DNA of 64,000 nucleotides from Eukaryota sp. TZLM1-RC (GCA_040285825.1 JAUPSS010000007.1:1016501-1080500); one strand, 5' to 3'; positions 32,185 to 44,680 are shown, counted from the stretch's first letter. Numbers and translations are program-made. The notes: generated from the letters alone by a model not told the origin.

Positions 32185-32572
32185 TCCCCTTAATTGTTTC
32201 CCAAAAAGCCAAAATTGACAAATACAAAGCAAAATTGTTATCCTTGAATGCAGAATCGCATACTCATTATGTCCTTTGTCCAGTTGCAGTTTCCCTTCAT
32301 GGAACGCTTGGACCTCTTGCTTTGTCTTTTCTGGATGATTTTGTTGAAATTGTGAAACAACGTACTGGAAGAGGTTTTAACAAGGGTTTTTGGCAAAACA
32401 GAATTGTATTTTCAATTTTCAAAGGGGTTGTTCGCTTATTATCTTCAGCTTTGATATCTCTTGGACGCCTTTATGAAAGAAAAACCTCCAGTCAATTCTT
32501 CTTGGCTCATTTGGGTTATGAAGACATAGAATTTTAACCCTTTCGTATAGTTTGTTTTTTATCGGAATAAAT
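32185..32572 (+). mobile_element. RLE-type non-LTR retrotransposon, lineage 2, C-terminal fragment
   Basis: Frame 32235-32537 encodes the C-terminal block typical of lineage 2: a P-V/F..S..GTL motif, a FLDDF helix, a TGR turn, and WQNRIVFSIFKG, ending -EDIEF stop. It matches 18466-18770 and 52900-53200. The tail ends in an AATAAATAAA stretch. 5'-truncated. Confidence 0.82.
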
Positions 32573-32574
32573 AA

Positions 32575-32789
32575 AAATTATCAAAAAAAGTTGATTTAAG
32601 TTAAAATTTGATTCACCATTGATCAGATGGACATCATAAGGGAACCTTTGGAAAAATTTAACAATAAAATTGTTTCCACATCCTAAAAAAGCTGCTTTAC
32701 ATAAAATCGAAGATTTGTTGAAAATTATTCCACCCAAATCAGCAGAACAAAATAACTGACTCCGAATCAAAGATTCGTTAACTTCTAAA
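32575..32789 (-). mobile_element. Antisense fragment of an RLE-type element
   Basis: The minus strand reads SADLGGIIFNKSSILCKAAF and then a GC-G-N-N-F-IV-K-FF block. These align with HYGGLGWTKASILTSCAFVGG of lineage 1 and FAGIGFSKAQYLCKSAIIGG of lineage 3. It directly abuts the next plus-strand copy, so one element inserted beside or into another. Confidence 0.65.
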
Positions 32790-34983
32790 GAATTAAGAAG
32801 TTCTCGTTTGACTGCACTTGTCAAAAATTCAAAAATGGATGTTCGTCCTATTGCAGTCTCTGAGAGCTTACAAAATATTTTTTCTGCGTGTTGCTTAAGC
32901 AGGTTCAATGAGAAGGCAAAAAAGATTTTATTACCCTTTCAATATGGAATTAATACCACGGATGGACTCTCTTCAGCGATATTTGCTACTGATGTATTAT
33001 TTCGCCAAAATGAATCCAATGTTTGTATGTCATTGGATTTTAGTAATGCATTCAATTCACTCAGTCGTCGCAGTATCCATGGTGCTCTATTGCAATAGAT
33101 GCTGGAATTAATGCCGTATTTTCAATCAACATACAGCACATGTTCTAATTTACATTTTGGTGAGAGCATTTTGAGTTCATCAAGTGGTGTAAAGCAAGGA
33201 GATCCGTTAGGACCTCTTTTGTTTTGTTTGGCCATTCATCCTATTTTACTGCAAATTCAAGAGATGTTTCTCTCGCTAAAAATGATTGCATATATGGATG
33301 ATGTTGTGCTTATTGGTGATTTCAATATTGTGAAACAAGCAACTGTATGTTTTAAAGAATTATTTACCAAAATTGGTCTCCGACCCAATTTACTTAAATG
33401 TGTTTTTTTATCGAATTCTCCAGTTTCCACAATAGTTGATGGTATTGAAATTCAAGCCAAATTATATTCAATTGATGCTATTCGTCATTTGGGTTCGTTT
33501 TTAGGAAATAATGGTGAAATTACCAAAAAATTGTTTCAAAAGTTGAATTCAATTTCTGACAAAATTGACTGAATGATGAATTTAGATATACAAAAACACA
33601 TCAAATTTACCATTATAAGACTGTGTTTTAGTTCCAATTTTAATCATATATCTCGATCTACAAATCCTCTCGTCACCAGACCTTTAGCTCAGAAGTTTAA
33701 TGAATTACGTACAAAAGTTCTGTCTCAATTACTGGGATGTACAATGTTCCAAATTTCAGATCATGCTTACCTTAGTCCACATTATGGCGGTTTAGGGTGG
33801 ACGAAGGCTTCTATTTTTACCTCGTGTGTGTTGGAGGATGCAGAAATGCAATCTTTGAGTTTTCCGAAAGATTTGCAGATTGGGAAGATTTATTGATGAC
33901 AACTCAAAGTTCCACTGTTTTTGCATTAAATGAAGAAATTTCAAAAATTGATGAAGAAAAATGGGTTCGATGCTTTCCCCAATCTTTCAATGGCAATATT
34001 CTAGAAAAAAATGTTTTAAATTTGAAGTACACTCTTCGAACATTACAGAAACGATTGACTGGAATGTATGAAAAAGATCTTTGAAATAATATATGCAGCT
34101 CGGCTGTTTTAAATCAAGATCTTCACTCATTGTTATTGGAAAAAGGTGTTTGTGAAAACAAGTCATCAGATTCTTCACTTTTTGTAACCATTGTACCATG
34201 AAGATTTGGATTGTGTGCCACTAATGAAGCATTTGCTACAAAAATGAGATTATATTTGAATATCCCCATTAATCAATTATTATCAAAAGAAAAATGTATT
34301 TGTTCGAATTCACCTCAACTCTTTGCACCATGCTCTGAATTGCTCTAAATTGATAACTTATCGTTTTTCATTACATGATGCTGTTAGAGACACTGTTTTC
34401 AATATGGTACAAACTGCAAGAATATCGTGTATCAAAGAGTCCCTGCTGAAGGAAACACTTTCTCTGAATAATTTTGGTTCTGATGATAGAGGCGATGTGT
34501 ACTGTGATTGGATTGATAATTCTGAAGCTATTGATGACTTTGTCTCATGTAATGTTGCAAATGATACTTTGGTTCACAGAAGAAAACTTAATCCTGTGAG
34601 TGCTCTTGATTTTAATACAAAAGAAAAACATAGAAATATGATAAAGATATTGAAGAGGCTAATGCTGATAGAAATACACAGCTAGTTTTCATTGCTTTCC
34701 CATTTTCGATAAATGGAAGATTATCAGATGAAGCAGAAACTTTTTTGAATGACTTCCAAAAAATGGTGCAAGAAAAAACAATGAAAAGATTTGATATTTT
34801 TTTATGGCGTTCACGGATTCAATTTGCCATTATTAATAGATTACCACAATTTTTCAATCGAATAAGAGAAGCTTTAGCTAGACAGCGAGCAGATCAAGAT
34901 TTTGTAGAGGAAATCTTGGTTCAATGATAGTCGTCCCATTAGTTATGAGTTAATTTAATTAAGTGTGCAAATTCAATAAATAT
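32790..34983 (+). mobile_element. RLE-type non-LTR retrotransposon, lineage 1, long decayed copy with RT
   Basis: Starts inside the RT. Recognisable RT blocks: LTALVKNSKMDVRPIAVSES; motif A MSLDFSNAFNSLSRR; motif B SSSSGVKQGDPLGPLLF (33175-33225), better preserved than in the longer copy at 53883; and motif C AYMDDVVLIG (33285-33315). Then the thumb, linker, zinc motif, LHDAVRD, DRGDVYCDW and C-terminal block, ending CAA-TGA-TAG and the common 3' UTR. Interrupted by TAG (33096), TGA (33570, 34082, 34199) and several frameshifts. Several TGAs correspond to CGA in the other copy, i.e. C-to-T decay. Confidence 0.9.
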
Positions 34984-35312
34984 AATTAACTTCTCATAAA
35001 GAGGAAAAAAATTTACCCGAAGTTTGTTGGAAGATCTGCTAAAATTGAAACATACCGACGACAATAAAACTTAGATCCTTGTCAGATTTTTCCAATAAAA
35101 TGCTTAACTGGGAATAAATTTCATCCAAACTACCAAGCAAAGAAACTTATTTCAGATCTAGATCTTGAAAAACATCTCAAATTCTTGTTTCTTAGAATTT
35201 GTTATTCAAAAAATTTACTCATATCCTGGGATCAACTTATCTTGAATTTTGCAGAATTTTTTACGTTTTTAGTAAAAAATGAAGTTGAATAACAGATAAA
35301 ATAAAATAAATA
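34984..35312. other. Spacer between non-LTR relics
   Basis: AT-rich, no frame recognised; possibly eroded element sequence. Confidence 0.4.
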
Positions 35313-35562
35313 AAAGGACTTAGTGTGACTAAGACTAATCATCCCATCTTTGCTGCCATTTTGTCAGACATTCAAAATTGCACTCGTTTAAGTGTTCAGC
35401 AACCAAGGCCATTTGGTCTTCACTAAACAAATGAACCTTGGAAGCACAACATGCATAATTTTTGCTTTGTATAGAAGTGTTCCCAAGTATTTAAATTTAA
35501 TGATGTCCAAGCTTTACAAGGATTCTTCAAGAGTTGATGTGGAGAATTTTGTTTCTTATGGG
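35313..35562 (+). mobile_element. RLE-type element, lineage 3, small relic
   Basis: Matches two separate parts of the copy at 22560-23705: the SVTK...FAA.LSDIQNCT block (22925-23000), and the last ALY(K/R)SVPK.L.LMMSKLYKDS block (23620-23690). The middle is deleted. Confidence 0.75.
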
Positions 35563-35736
35563 TCTTAATTTGTTTTGTTTTGTAATAACGTAGTAAAATA
35601 ATAATTTTTTAATAAATAAAAAAATAAATTTTAATGAAAAATCCTTGTCTTGAAATTCGATTTACAAATTTCCTCTCTGTTCGTCAAATCAGCACATCAT
35701 CCTACATCATTCTTGACCATCTACATCATCTCCTGA

Positions 35737-37458
35737 ATGTCTTCAGACCTTCTCAAAACACGTGTTGATGCACTGCGACGTCAAGTTGTCACACTTCAGC
35801 TCTACTCTCTTAGCAATGACAACACTTCAGCTGTCACCCTTCGTTCTCAGATTCTCAACGAGTCCCTAGACATTCTCAATTCTGTAGGTGCTGACACAAG
35901 ATTCTTGGATGGTGCTGATCCAAATGACCCTTCCACATTTACTCCTGATGTTTCTCTCATCTGTCGTATCCGTCGAGCCATTAATTCGACGTCTCAAGAC
36001 CTACAGAGCTCTAATGAACACAAACTACCCTCCTCCCAAGAAACACATCATCAATCATTCTCCCAATCATTCTCCCAGTCATCACGTGATGGTTCCCCTG
36101 TTCTTTCTCCTTCATCATCCCCTCAACGAGCCATTGCGCCTCAGCCTGAAATCCCTGCATCCTTGGCCTCCATGGACTCTCCATCTGATGACGAATTCTC
36201 CAATGTTTTCATATACGAAGATGACGTGGCGGAAGATCAGAATAACGTCTTGGAAGGGCAAAATCACGTGATTAATGAGCTTATGACACGTCAGCATTTT
36301 GGTGATGACGTGGCAAGTCTAGACCACATAGCTCAGTATTCACCAAGGTCTCCCTCAATGGAAAGCCATTTGACTTTTAAAGACCAGGGGACCAAAAATC
36401 AAAATTCACTGGACAAAGACGTTGAATTTGTCAGTGTAGCTGTTCAATCTGACCCCCAGTCTGACCCCCAATCAAATTCAGTTGATGCTTGCGTAATGAC
36501 TAATTTACCTCGTCGTAATGTTGGAATTTCAGTCAAACAGCCTGAGAACGTTGGTTTAAATGTGCTTGAGGATGACGTTTTGTCGTTGAGGGCAGCAATA
36601 GCAGCCACGAGAGAATATTTGGAAGCTTTGGAGAAGAGCTCACTAGAAATTTTGGAGAATATTAACAAAGATCAAGAGCAACAACAGCAAAATATTCAAG
36701 ATTATGGCCACCTTTTAAATAATTCCAGTCCCAAACAAAAATTCAATCAAAATGCCAGTTATCAAAATTTCAATCAAAATACCAATCAAAAATTCAATCA
36801 AAATGCCAGCCATCAAAATGCCAATCAAAAATTCAGTCAAAATGCCAGTCATCAAAATGCCAATCAAAAATTCAATCAAAATGCCAGTCATCAAAATTTC
36901 AATCAAGATGCCAATAAAAAATTCAATCAAACTGTCAATCATCATCAACACTGGGAACAGCAGAAGGTGTCGAAAAGAGATCACTCTCCAAATTATGAGG
37001 AAGAACCCAAAATTCGCCAAAATTCGCGGAGATCAAGTCCAGAATCAACAAGGTCTCGTACTACTTCTCCAACTGCTTCTGTTGACAACTCCCCCTCAGT
37101 AGTGGAGGCAAGACGTAGAGCCGCAAGAAGGGCTGCAGAGAGGAGAAGAAAAGAAAAAGAAGAACATGAAAAGAAGGAGAAACATCTTGCTCTTGAAATG
37201 GCAAGAAAACAAAAAGAGAGAGAGATGAGGATCAAAGAGTTTGAAAAACGAGAAAAATCACGACCGGTCAGCAGAAATAGGAGTAGAGATCAATCAAAAA
37301 TTTCGACTAGTCGACCATCGACACCAAGAAGTGTTTCTGTAGAGTTGAATAAGAAAGCTCTTGAGACACCAGAGAATTTTCAACCAAATTTTCAAGTAGA
37401 GCTCACAGAAGAGGAGAGTCAAATTTTTGAGCAAATAGAGCGGCAATTGGTGAGGTAG
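35737..37458 (+). CDS. Coiled-coil protein with Q/N-rich repeats, unknown function
   Basis: 573 aa, ATG to TAG, single exon. Not recognised as a known family. A helical N-terminus (LKTRVDALRRQVVTLQLY) is followed by a Ser/Pro/His-rich disordered region, a short predicted coiled coil near residues 280-315, then an Asn/Gln-rich region (about 333-405) built on a 13-residue unit NQKFNQNASHQNA (39-bp tandem repeat). The C-terminal third is highly charged: an Ala/Arg/Lys/Glu helix (about 450-510) like those of microtubule- or RNA-associated proteins, then an RS-like stretch (SRPVSRNRSRDQS) and a final acidic amphipathic helix. The composition suggests a scaffold or condensate-type protein; this is inference only. 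Confidence 0.7.
   Translation: MSSDLLKTRVDALRRQVVTLQLYSLSNDNTSAVTLRSQILNESLDILNSVGADTRFLDGADPNDPSTFTPDVSLICRIRRAINSTSQDLQSSNEHKLPSSQETHHQSFSQSFSQSSRDGSPVLSPSSSPQRAIAPQPEIPASLASMDSPSDDEFSNVFIYEDDVAEDQNNVLEGQNHVINELMTRQHFGDDVASLDHIAQYSPRSPSMESHLTFKDQGTKNQNSLDKDVEFVSVAVQSDPQSDPQSNSVDACVMTNLPRRNVGISVKQPENVGLNVLEDDVLSLRAAIAATREYLEALEKSSLEILENINKDQEQQQQNIQDYGHLLNNSSPKQKFNQNASYQNFNQNTNQKFNQNASHQNANQKFSQNASHQNANQKFNQNASHQNFNQDANKKFNQTVNHHQHWEQQKVSKRDHSPNYEEEPKIRQNSRRSSPESTRSRTTSPTASVDNSPSVVEARRRAARRAAERRRKEKEEHEKKEKHLALEMARKQKEREMRIKEFEKREKSRPVSRNRSRDQSKISTSRPSTPRSVSVELNKKALETPENFQPNFQVELTEEESQIFEQIERQLVR
36735..36945 (+). repeat. 39-bp coding tandem repeat (Asn/Gln-rich)
   Basis: Three clear units plus partial, diverged flanking units encode variants of NQKFNQNASHQNA. 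The DNA repeats closely (AATCAAAAATTCAATC blocks), which also creates an artificial antisense open frame. Confidence 0.85.
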
Positions 37459-37593
37459 TAGGGTGTATTTTTTAACTCATTTACTGTATTTTAGAATTAA
37501 TTTAATTTATTTGTTATAAATTTGTTTATATCTTCTTTAGTTTGGTGATGCTCTGTGCAAATTCTGAAGTTTTATTTTGACGTAAAAAGTTGA

Positions 37594-38575
37594 ATTGAAT
37601 TTAGAAATCAATTTCCTTTTTCTAATATATTTTGATTTCAAATTTACCATTATAAGACTTTGTTTTAGTTCCAACATTAATCATATATTTCGATCTACAA
37701 ATTCTCTTATCATTAGGTTTTTGGCCCAGAAGTTTAATGAATTATGTGCAAAAGTGTGGTCATATTACTAGGATGTAAAATGTACCAAATTCCATTTCTT
37801 AGTCCACATGATGGAGGTCTAGGGTGGACAAAGGCCTAAATTCTTATTTACTTTATTTGGTTTGCGTGCCACTAATGAAGCATTTGTAACAAAAATAAGA
37901 TTATATTTGAATATCCCCATCAATCAATTATTATCAAAAGAAAAATGTATTTGTTCGAATTCACCTCAACTCACTTTGCGCCATACTCTAAATTGTTCTG
38001 AATTGATAACTTATCGTTCTGCCTTACATGATGCTGTTAGAGACACTGTTTTCAATATGGCACAAACTGCAAGAATATCGTGTATCAAGAGCCACTGCTG
38101 AAGGACACTCTTTCTCTGAACAATTTTGGTTCTGATGATGGAGGTAATGTATACTGTGATTGGATTGATAACTCTGAAGCTATTGTTGACTTTGTCTCCA
38201 GATATGTTGCAAATGAACCTTTGGTTCAAAGAAGAAAACTTAATCCTGTAAATATGCTCGTATTTGAGGTCCTAGAAAAAACATAGAAAGTATGACAAAC
38301 AATATCGAACAAGTGGAAAAAGAAGGACCACTTGCTGATGCTTTCCCGTTTTCTATGTATGGTAGACCATTAATCGAAGCAGAAACTGTGTTGAATAAAT
38401 TTAAAAAATGGTTCAAGCAATCACAATGAGATGATGTATATCTTTTCATGGCGCTCTCGGATTCAATTTACCATTAGCAATAGATTGCTTCGAGTTTTCA
38501 ATCCAATTTGGGAAGCTTTAGCTAGACATCATGGAGAACAGAATTTTGTAGATAAAATCTTGATTAAGTTTGTAA
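37594..38575 (+). mobile_element. RLE-type element, lineage 1, internally deleted copy (pair member 1)
   Basis: Begins in the thumb region (FTIIRLCFSSN-like) and joins GGLGWTKA directly to FGLRATNEAFVTK, missing the linker segment. It continues through the zinc motif, LHDAVRD and a damaged endonuclease core (GGNVYCDW instead of RGDVYCDW) to a C-terminal remnant. Positions 37594-37860 align with 46917-47183 with no gaps and almost no differences; the same deletion junction is in both. Confidence 0.85.
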
Positions 38576-38735
38576 GTTCAACAAATAATTTCTATCGAAT
38601 AAAGAAACACAAAAATCATCAAACAAAACCAAGTTTTCCATCACAAATAGATTGAAATGCTTGAGGAAAGCCATATCAGCCTCATCTAAAGATCCGAGTA
38701 AGGGAAAAAACAAATGGCTCAAATTTATATTGGAC

Positions 38736-38892
38736 TGTGAGTCTTGAATAGTATTGATAGCTTTTGTATTTTATTTTATTTAGTTTCCGCCAATCAGTAC
38801 AAGAAGAGATAATACAATTCCTCTTCGTAATAAATTACACTAGGTTTACACTACACTGAATGAACTCTGATGACAAACAACCTATTCCATCA
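38736..38892 (+). repeat. 5' LTR of the gypsy element
   Basis: 157 bp, starts TGTGAGTC and ends CCATCA. The gag ATG at 38860 lies inside the LTR. No conventional TGG primer-binding site follows the LTR directly. Confidence 0.88.
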
Positions 38893-41760
38893 ATACGTAT
38901 TGGTTTTTCTACGGCTCAGCGTAGCTACCATAATGACGAGACTGGTCCCTCTTCACTAACATCAGACCAATTGGATACTGCATCTTCGGTTGAAGCTCCT
39001 GCGCTTCCCGAAGTTCCCTCTTCTGGTGAAGTTTCCACACTTCCTGAAGACATCTTTCCCAAGGATTCTACTCTCATGGAAGTAGATAATCCTCCTCAGG
39101 ATTCTGCTCTTTTGGAAGGAAGAAGTCCTTCGTTAATACCATGCGACGAGGTCGTTGAGGATTTCGTTACTCCTTCTTCTTCCCCACAACATAGGGAATT
39201 TGAAGTTCCATCTTCTCCCCTCCCTCGAAGAATTTCTTAAGTTCCACATTCACCTTCAACCCAGAGAAACTGTTCAAACATTTCTTGCTACAAAGGAAGG
39301 AACTGGAGTTCAACCACGAAATCCTCCCTCTAAAGGTCACGGAAGTACCATGTTTATCCCCCGCTTCTGAATCTCAGGTCCCACCCTCTCAATATCAACA
39401 GCCTTCCTCGGTGCCAACTTTAAGAGAGCCATTCAATATCCTGCTGTTCCACCTTCAGGATCCCCAATTGCGTCCACTACAGGAAGTGGAATAAACAACC
39501 TTCCAGTTTCTCCTGCACACGCTGGTGATTTTGCTCCTAGCATCTCACACCTCCCTTCGTATTTTTTCGAAGAACAAAGGAAGAGGTATGAGCAAATCTT
39601 CTCTGAGTTGGTTGATTATGAGGAACCTCCCGTAAAATCCTCTTCAACAACTCAACGCTCAGCTTCTACCTACCACAGAGTCTGTACCGCAGTCGATATA
39701 TCTTCTTATAAAGTTCTTAAACGTTATTTGGATCAATATTACCAAGAGCGGCGCAATTGGAAACATAGTTTTCAGAAACGTTTTCAGACGTTTTGCTGGA
39801 GACTAAGACAACTTCTTCATTAATGAAGCAAATCCCTGTCCCTATTCTAGTCTCAGCTCTGGGTACAACGCCTCTTTGGACAATTTGTTTGACAGAGACC
39901 ACAGAACAGGTTGGTGGTTTACCGAAACTACCTATGGTGAAAGACTCTTTTTTATGATAGACGTCCTCATCACATTGCTTCATATTGTGGTCCCAACCAG
40001 AGCAAAAGCAGGTAATCTTCAAAGAGCTCTCCAGCAGGTCACAGTATTTCCCGGATGTGTTGAATAGAGAATGCTAAAATGATTAATTGTTGAAGGTAGA
40101 ATCGAGAAGAATCGCGTGGTACAAGCAGTATGTTCTTCACAACAGGTTTTTGCCCAAATTAAAGATATTCAGGAGTCACCTCAATCTCAACAGAGCGAAG
40201 TCCCAGCTCCCTCTGTACAACCAGCTGAATCAGTCCAACCTCCTATGGAAACTGACTCTCCTCCTCCCACGAACACCTCAAATCAGACAGCTATGGAATA
40301 TGCCGACGACGCCGTTGTGACAGTGAGTAGTGAGTCTCCGACCCCTACCACATCTTCTGTTGCGGTTCGAGCTCCCATCACTCCCGTTAGTCGAGCACCT
40401 CAACCCCGATTTACACCTTCTACAATGAGTTCTACCTTCACAATTTTTTCTAATCAATCACCTTTCTCGGGCACTTATTAAAGTAAACTTCTGCTTTCTT
40501 CTATGATTGGATCCAGAGACCAAGACGACAGACGTAGAAACCGCCCTAAACGTTGATATCTCGAAGCTTCTGATTTGAGAGATGCTGACAAACTTGTAAT
40601 GTTTGTAATTAAATTTATCCTCTGGAGCCGTACCGTCCGAGTCCTAAGAGAAACCAGAGGTAATGTTTAGGATCCACTTCAGGTTGTTCTAGCCAATGAA
40701 GTTGCTAGATCTCGTGACGAACTCGAACATGACAGAGAAGGTTCACAACCATCGTTCGATGAGTATTTCGGCAATATTACCGGTGAACCAGTTCATGAAT
40801 GTGACTTGTTCTGCCAAGCCATGAGAATCAACCCTCGAGGCCTCGCTGAATGTGTCACCCCTGAAGTGTTAAATGCTTTAAGATAATTAAGGTTCCCACC
40901 TAGCTATCTCAATTCAACAGACTGGATGAGGCAAAATGAGCTCTTTTCTCAACTAACAGATTAAGTAAAAGTATAATAATAGGTGGATTGGTTTTATGGT
41001 CAACATCGGCAGAGTACTGACTCGCTCCACTGCCATTCAAGATAATAGGGTATTTCTCAGCATATGAGGACATTCTCAATAAGCTCTACTCCTTCAGCAG
41101 ATAGATTTTCAGACTGGGTAGTACCTACTCGTGTCCTAGAAAGCATTGGAATCATCCCTATCAGAGACAGACTCCTCACAATTTTGTTTTTCTCAACAAC
41201 TACTCATCTTGGCAAATTCTTCAGTGTTGTTTAAATAAAATACAAGAATTTCTGTGATGTCAGGTCTTATTTTGAACAATTGAACCACGTCGATTTCACA
41301 TATCAGAACCAACTGACAAATCAACAAGCCACCCGCTGACCTCCACTAGTCGTACCCTTCCCACGAGGTTTTGGTCCAGGTAAACGCCCTAAACAAATTA
41401 AGAGAGGAGGTAGCTTACCAAAACCGTCTTCCACTGCCGTTGATGTGCAGTGTAATTTCTGCAAACAAATGGGCCACCAGACTGAAACGTGCCCAAGTGA
41501 GGACTGTCAAAGAAGCAAAAAATGGAAAGAGAAACAGGCTAAGAGAAGCAGAGGTTCTAGATGTTCTGGTTTCCGCATTAGAAGAGATTCACGTGGCAGA
41601 GGCAGAGGCCCTTTATCTCATAATAAGCGTTCCCCTCATTATTTACGTACATTCGAAACCATACCCCCTACAACGACAACACAATTTCACTCAGAAAATA
41701 CATCAGGGAAAGATCCTTAACCAATCCACTATCCGACTTAAAACCTTTCAAGACCTCCAA
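38860..41760 (+). pseudogene. gag remnant with CCHC zinc knuckle
   Basis: Broken into frames at 38860-39240, 39285-39494, 39608-39823, 40116-40481 and 41371-41772. The N-terminal part is acidic and Pro/Ser-rich like gag of the left element. A canonical knuckle, CNFCKQMGHQTETC (C-x2-C-x4-H-x4-C), lies at 41448-41490 and is followed by a basic Arg/Gly-rich stretch. Multiple stops show it cannot make a full Gag. Confidence 0.82.
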
Positions 41761-41815
41761 CACCCAAACTAATTTCTTTTCAGAACAAGCCGAATACGAT
41801 TCTGATACAATTTTC

Positions 41816-42334
41816 ATGGCTCAATCCACGAAATCAACACCCAACTGCCTCATATTAAACTTCATGATCTACAATGTCGAAGTTAAATGCATCATTGATT
41901 CTGGTGCAACATGCTCAGTAGTCACGGAAGACGTCATTAGCAATTGCAACAACCAAAGAAACCATGTATATAAAATTGCCGATGGAACCACATCTCAGTC
42001 CCTTGGTACTGCTTTTGGAACCCCTAGTATTAGACTAGGAAGCGTTAGCCAGATTGTACATGTGAAACACAAGTTCAGCATCATTTCTGGACATGAGACC
42101 ATTCTTTTTGGTGCAGACTTGTTGAGTCACCTTGGGCTAATCAACAACAAGGGCATATACATTAGAATGGCCGACGCCTGTCGTACATTACCATTACTTG
42201 AAGCTGAATTCGATCATCGAATATCACAAGCCTCAGAAGTAGTCAACGTTTACACACGTTGGTCGGAACACATCAACTCATCTGGTTGTACTATCAACCT
42301 AGACAACGACCATTACAAGAAGTCCCTACGTTAA
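41816..42334 (+). pseudogene. Retroviral-type aspartic protease remnant
   Basis: 172-codon frame with CIIDSGATCSVV (active-site Asp28 in D-S-G) and a C-terminal ILFGADLL strand, the usual second psi-loop of retropepsins. It runs on to a TAA at 42332-42334, after which the same frame continues into the RT linker (ILREFEDVF), so the stop is a nonsense mutation. Confidence 0.82.
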
Positions 42335-43128
42335 ATTTTGAGAGAGTTCGAAGATGTATTTACTCTCAAGCCTCATGGTGAAAATATTGATTGTTCTCCC
42401 ATGAAAATCACTTTTTACAATGAAAACGTCAGATTTGGAAGAACCCTCCCAGGATACTGAATTCAGCCAGGCTAGAGGTCGCTAACCATACTTTCGACAA
42501 ACTCGTAGACTCAGGATTCGCTGTCCAATCGAACCATGAGTTCAGCTCCCCTGTTTGTCTAGTGGTCTACCCAGATCAAGGTAAGCTTCGCCTTGCTGGT
42601 GACTATAGCGGCAAGTACGGAGTAAACACCAACACCATTCCTGTTGAGCCTAATCTTCCAAGGACATCTCATGTGTTGGTATATCTTTCCCAAGCGTATT
42701 ACATAAACACCCTTGACCATAGGTACAAACTTTGACGAGTTAAACGATCACCATCCATTAAGGTCTTGAACAAAAGCCAAAAAAGTATCCTTGGGACTTC
42801 TTAAGTGTGACTTCGTGTCTTCCAGACACTAAATAAGGATACTGGGCAGGGTTGTCCAAAACAAGACTAGGACAATCGAACCCCACTTGAACCGAGTCTT
42901 TGTTGAATCTTCCTAGACCAAAGACGGTAGAAGACGTCCGTAGCCTTGTAGGAGCAGTCAACTTCATCAGAAAATGGGTCCCACAGGTATCTGAGCTCTT
43001 TGCTCCTATCATCAAATTGACTCAGATAAAGGAGAGGAATAACGAAAACGTTAAATCCAAACCCAGAGCGCAACGCCTTCAATGGACCAACGTGCACGAT
43101 GGCTCCTTAGTCAGATCAAACAACTGAT
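42335..43128 (+). pseudogene. Reverse transcriptase remnant (palm deleted)
   Basis: Translation fragments show the linker, SSPVCLVVYPDQGKLRLAGDY (fingers/motif region) and NTIPVEPNLP. The sequence then breaks at NTLDH. It resumes (42900-43128) in the connection region (LPRPKTVEDVRSLVGAVNFIRKWVPQ). The motif C Y-x-D-D is not present between them, so part of the palm is deleted or destroyed. Confidence 0.78.
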
Positions 43129-43665
43129 AGCGAAGCACAGGCCGCTCAACTTGCTTCCATCGAAAAACCAGGTTCTGATCAATTGCGATGCATCTGACAT
43201 TGCTGTCGGCGGAGTCATTTGGAAACAAAATGAACCTGTGAAGACCCCGGTACACCTCTGATCAACAGAAGGCCAATTAGTTTCTTCAGTCGACTGTTAT
43301 CAAACTCGCAGAAGAACTGGCCCACTAATCAGAAGGAACTCTACGCCATCTTGCTCATACTCACTCAAAGTAGTTTCGAAAACTACTTGAAAGGTAAGAA
43401 ACTGGTCATTTTTACAGACCATCAAAACCTTACCTATATTTTCACTGTTTCAGACAAGACCAGAATAATAACCAGGTGGTTACCTACTTTTTCCAAATTC
43501 TGCTTTGAATTGGTTCATACCAAGGGTGAGGATAACTTCTGGGCCGATATGTTGTCTCGAATAGTTCCTCCTACAAACCATCAAGAGATCAATCATTTGT
43601 CCCATCAATACTCTCAAAATTTTCATCCAATATTTTACATTGACAATAGATGGAACAGAAAATGA
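43129..43665 (+). pseudogene. RNase H remnant
   Basis: Contains LINCDASDIAVGGVIW (first catalytic Asp), KELYAILLIL (catalytic Glu) and LVIFTDHQNLTYI (second Asp), followed by the gypsy-typical RW.....F.FELVHTKGEDNFWADMLSR end. A frameshift lies near 43250-43340. Confidence 0.82.
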
Positions 43666-43822
43666 AAGATATTACATCGAGAACCTCAACAACTTTGAAC
43701 GTATCATGGTCATCAAAAAACGGTGTTCCGACGACCTTCCTATTTTCTAGCCATGGCTCTGTAGAATAAGGTCCGAACAGAAGCTTTCCATAGCTTTTAA
43801 AGACCCCTCATTTAACAACTGT

Positions 43823-44680
43823 GTGCATAATAATCATTTTGACCTATATATGACTCACGACAACAAGATTGTGATTCCCAAATCACTCATTAAGGACACT
43901 CTTAACTTGTTGCACGGACTTCTGCAAGGAGGCCATCCAAGCAAAGCTGAAAGCCTGAACAAGCTCAGGAACAGCGATTATTGGTGGCCAAACATGCTCA
44001 CCGACATGAATAAACACGTCCAAGAATACCCCTCCTGTCAGAAAATTAAGCCAGTTCCCAAACTGCATGTTCCCCCAACCGGTTCATTGTGGGCTGACAG
44101 ACCTTTTGCTCGCGTCAACGCCGACGTTATTGGTTGTCTTCCAGGAGATCTTGAACACTACAAATACATCCTTGTGTTTATAGACAGCTTTTCTAGATTT
44201 ACGATCATCGTGCCTTTAAAAGAAATAAATGCTAATTTTACTGCAGATGCATTAATTTGGAAAGTCTGTGCCATCTTTGTTATACCATGTCAAATCCACA
44301 GCGATAATGAACCAGAATTTTCCAAGGCAGCTGTCTTTGACGAACTGAGCAAATTTTCAGGTATTGAGGTGTCGAAGTCAATTTCCAGTTTTTCTCAGTC
44401 CAACAGTATAATAGAGCGCCAACACAGAGACATCCTGCAAAACCTAAGAAAATTGCTCGTAGACTTCGATGCCTACGATGTGTGGTCTGAATATTTGCCT
44501 TATGTTCAATTATTGATCAACTCTTCCAAGAGCTCAATAACAAACCACGCACCATACCAAGTGATCTTTGGCTCTGATGTGTCGCCCAGATCTGACCCTG
44601 CAGAATACTTGAAATTATCGAAAGTTCGACGTCTGAGTCAACATTTATTTGAGAAATTCAATCTAAATTTCGTAGGTTGA
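43823..44680 (+). pseudogene. Integrase remnant
   Basis: 285-codon frame with the zinc domain H31-H38...C72; the first expected Cys is Tyr (VQEYPSC), a likely knockout of the HHCC site. The catalytic core keeps D101 (NADVIG), D161 (IHSDNEPEF) and E198 (NSIIERQ), the DDE triad. It ends at a TGA at 44678-44680 before the C-terminal domain. Confidence 0.85.

Noticed and set aside
36715-37102. Antisense and +1 frames of about 100-116 codons across the Q/N repeat
   Set aside because: Generated by the 39-bp repeat within the 573-aa gene; strongly biased Ile/Lys composition.
38893-38915. tRNA primer-binding site after the 5' LTR
   Set aside because: The sequence does not start with TGG and matches no tRNA 3' end I can recognise; left unassigned.
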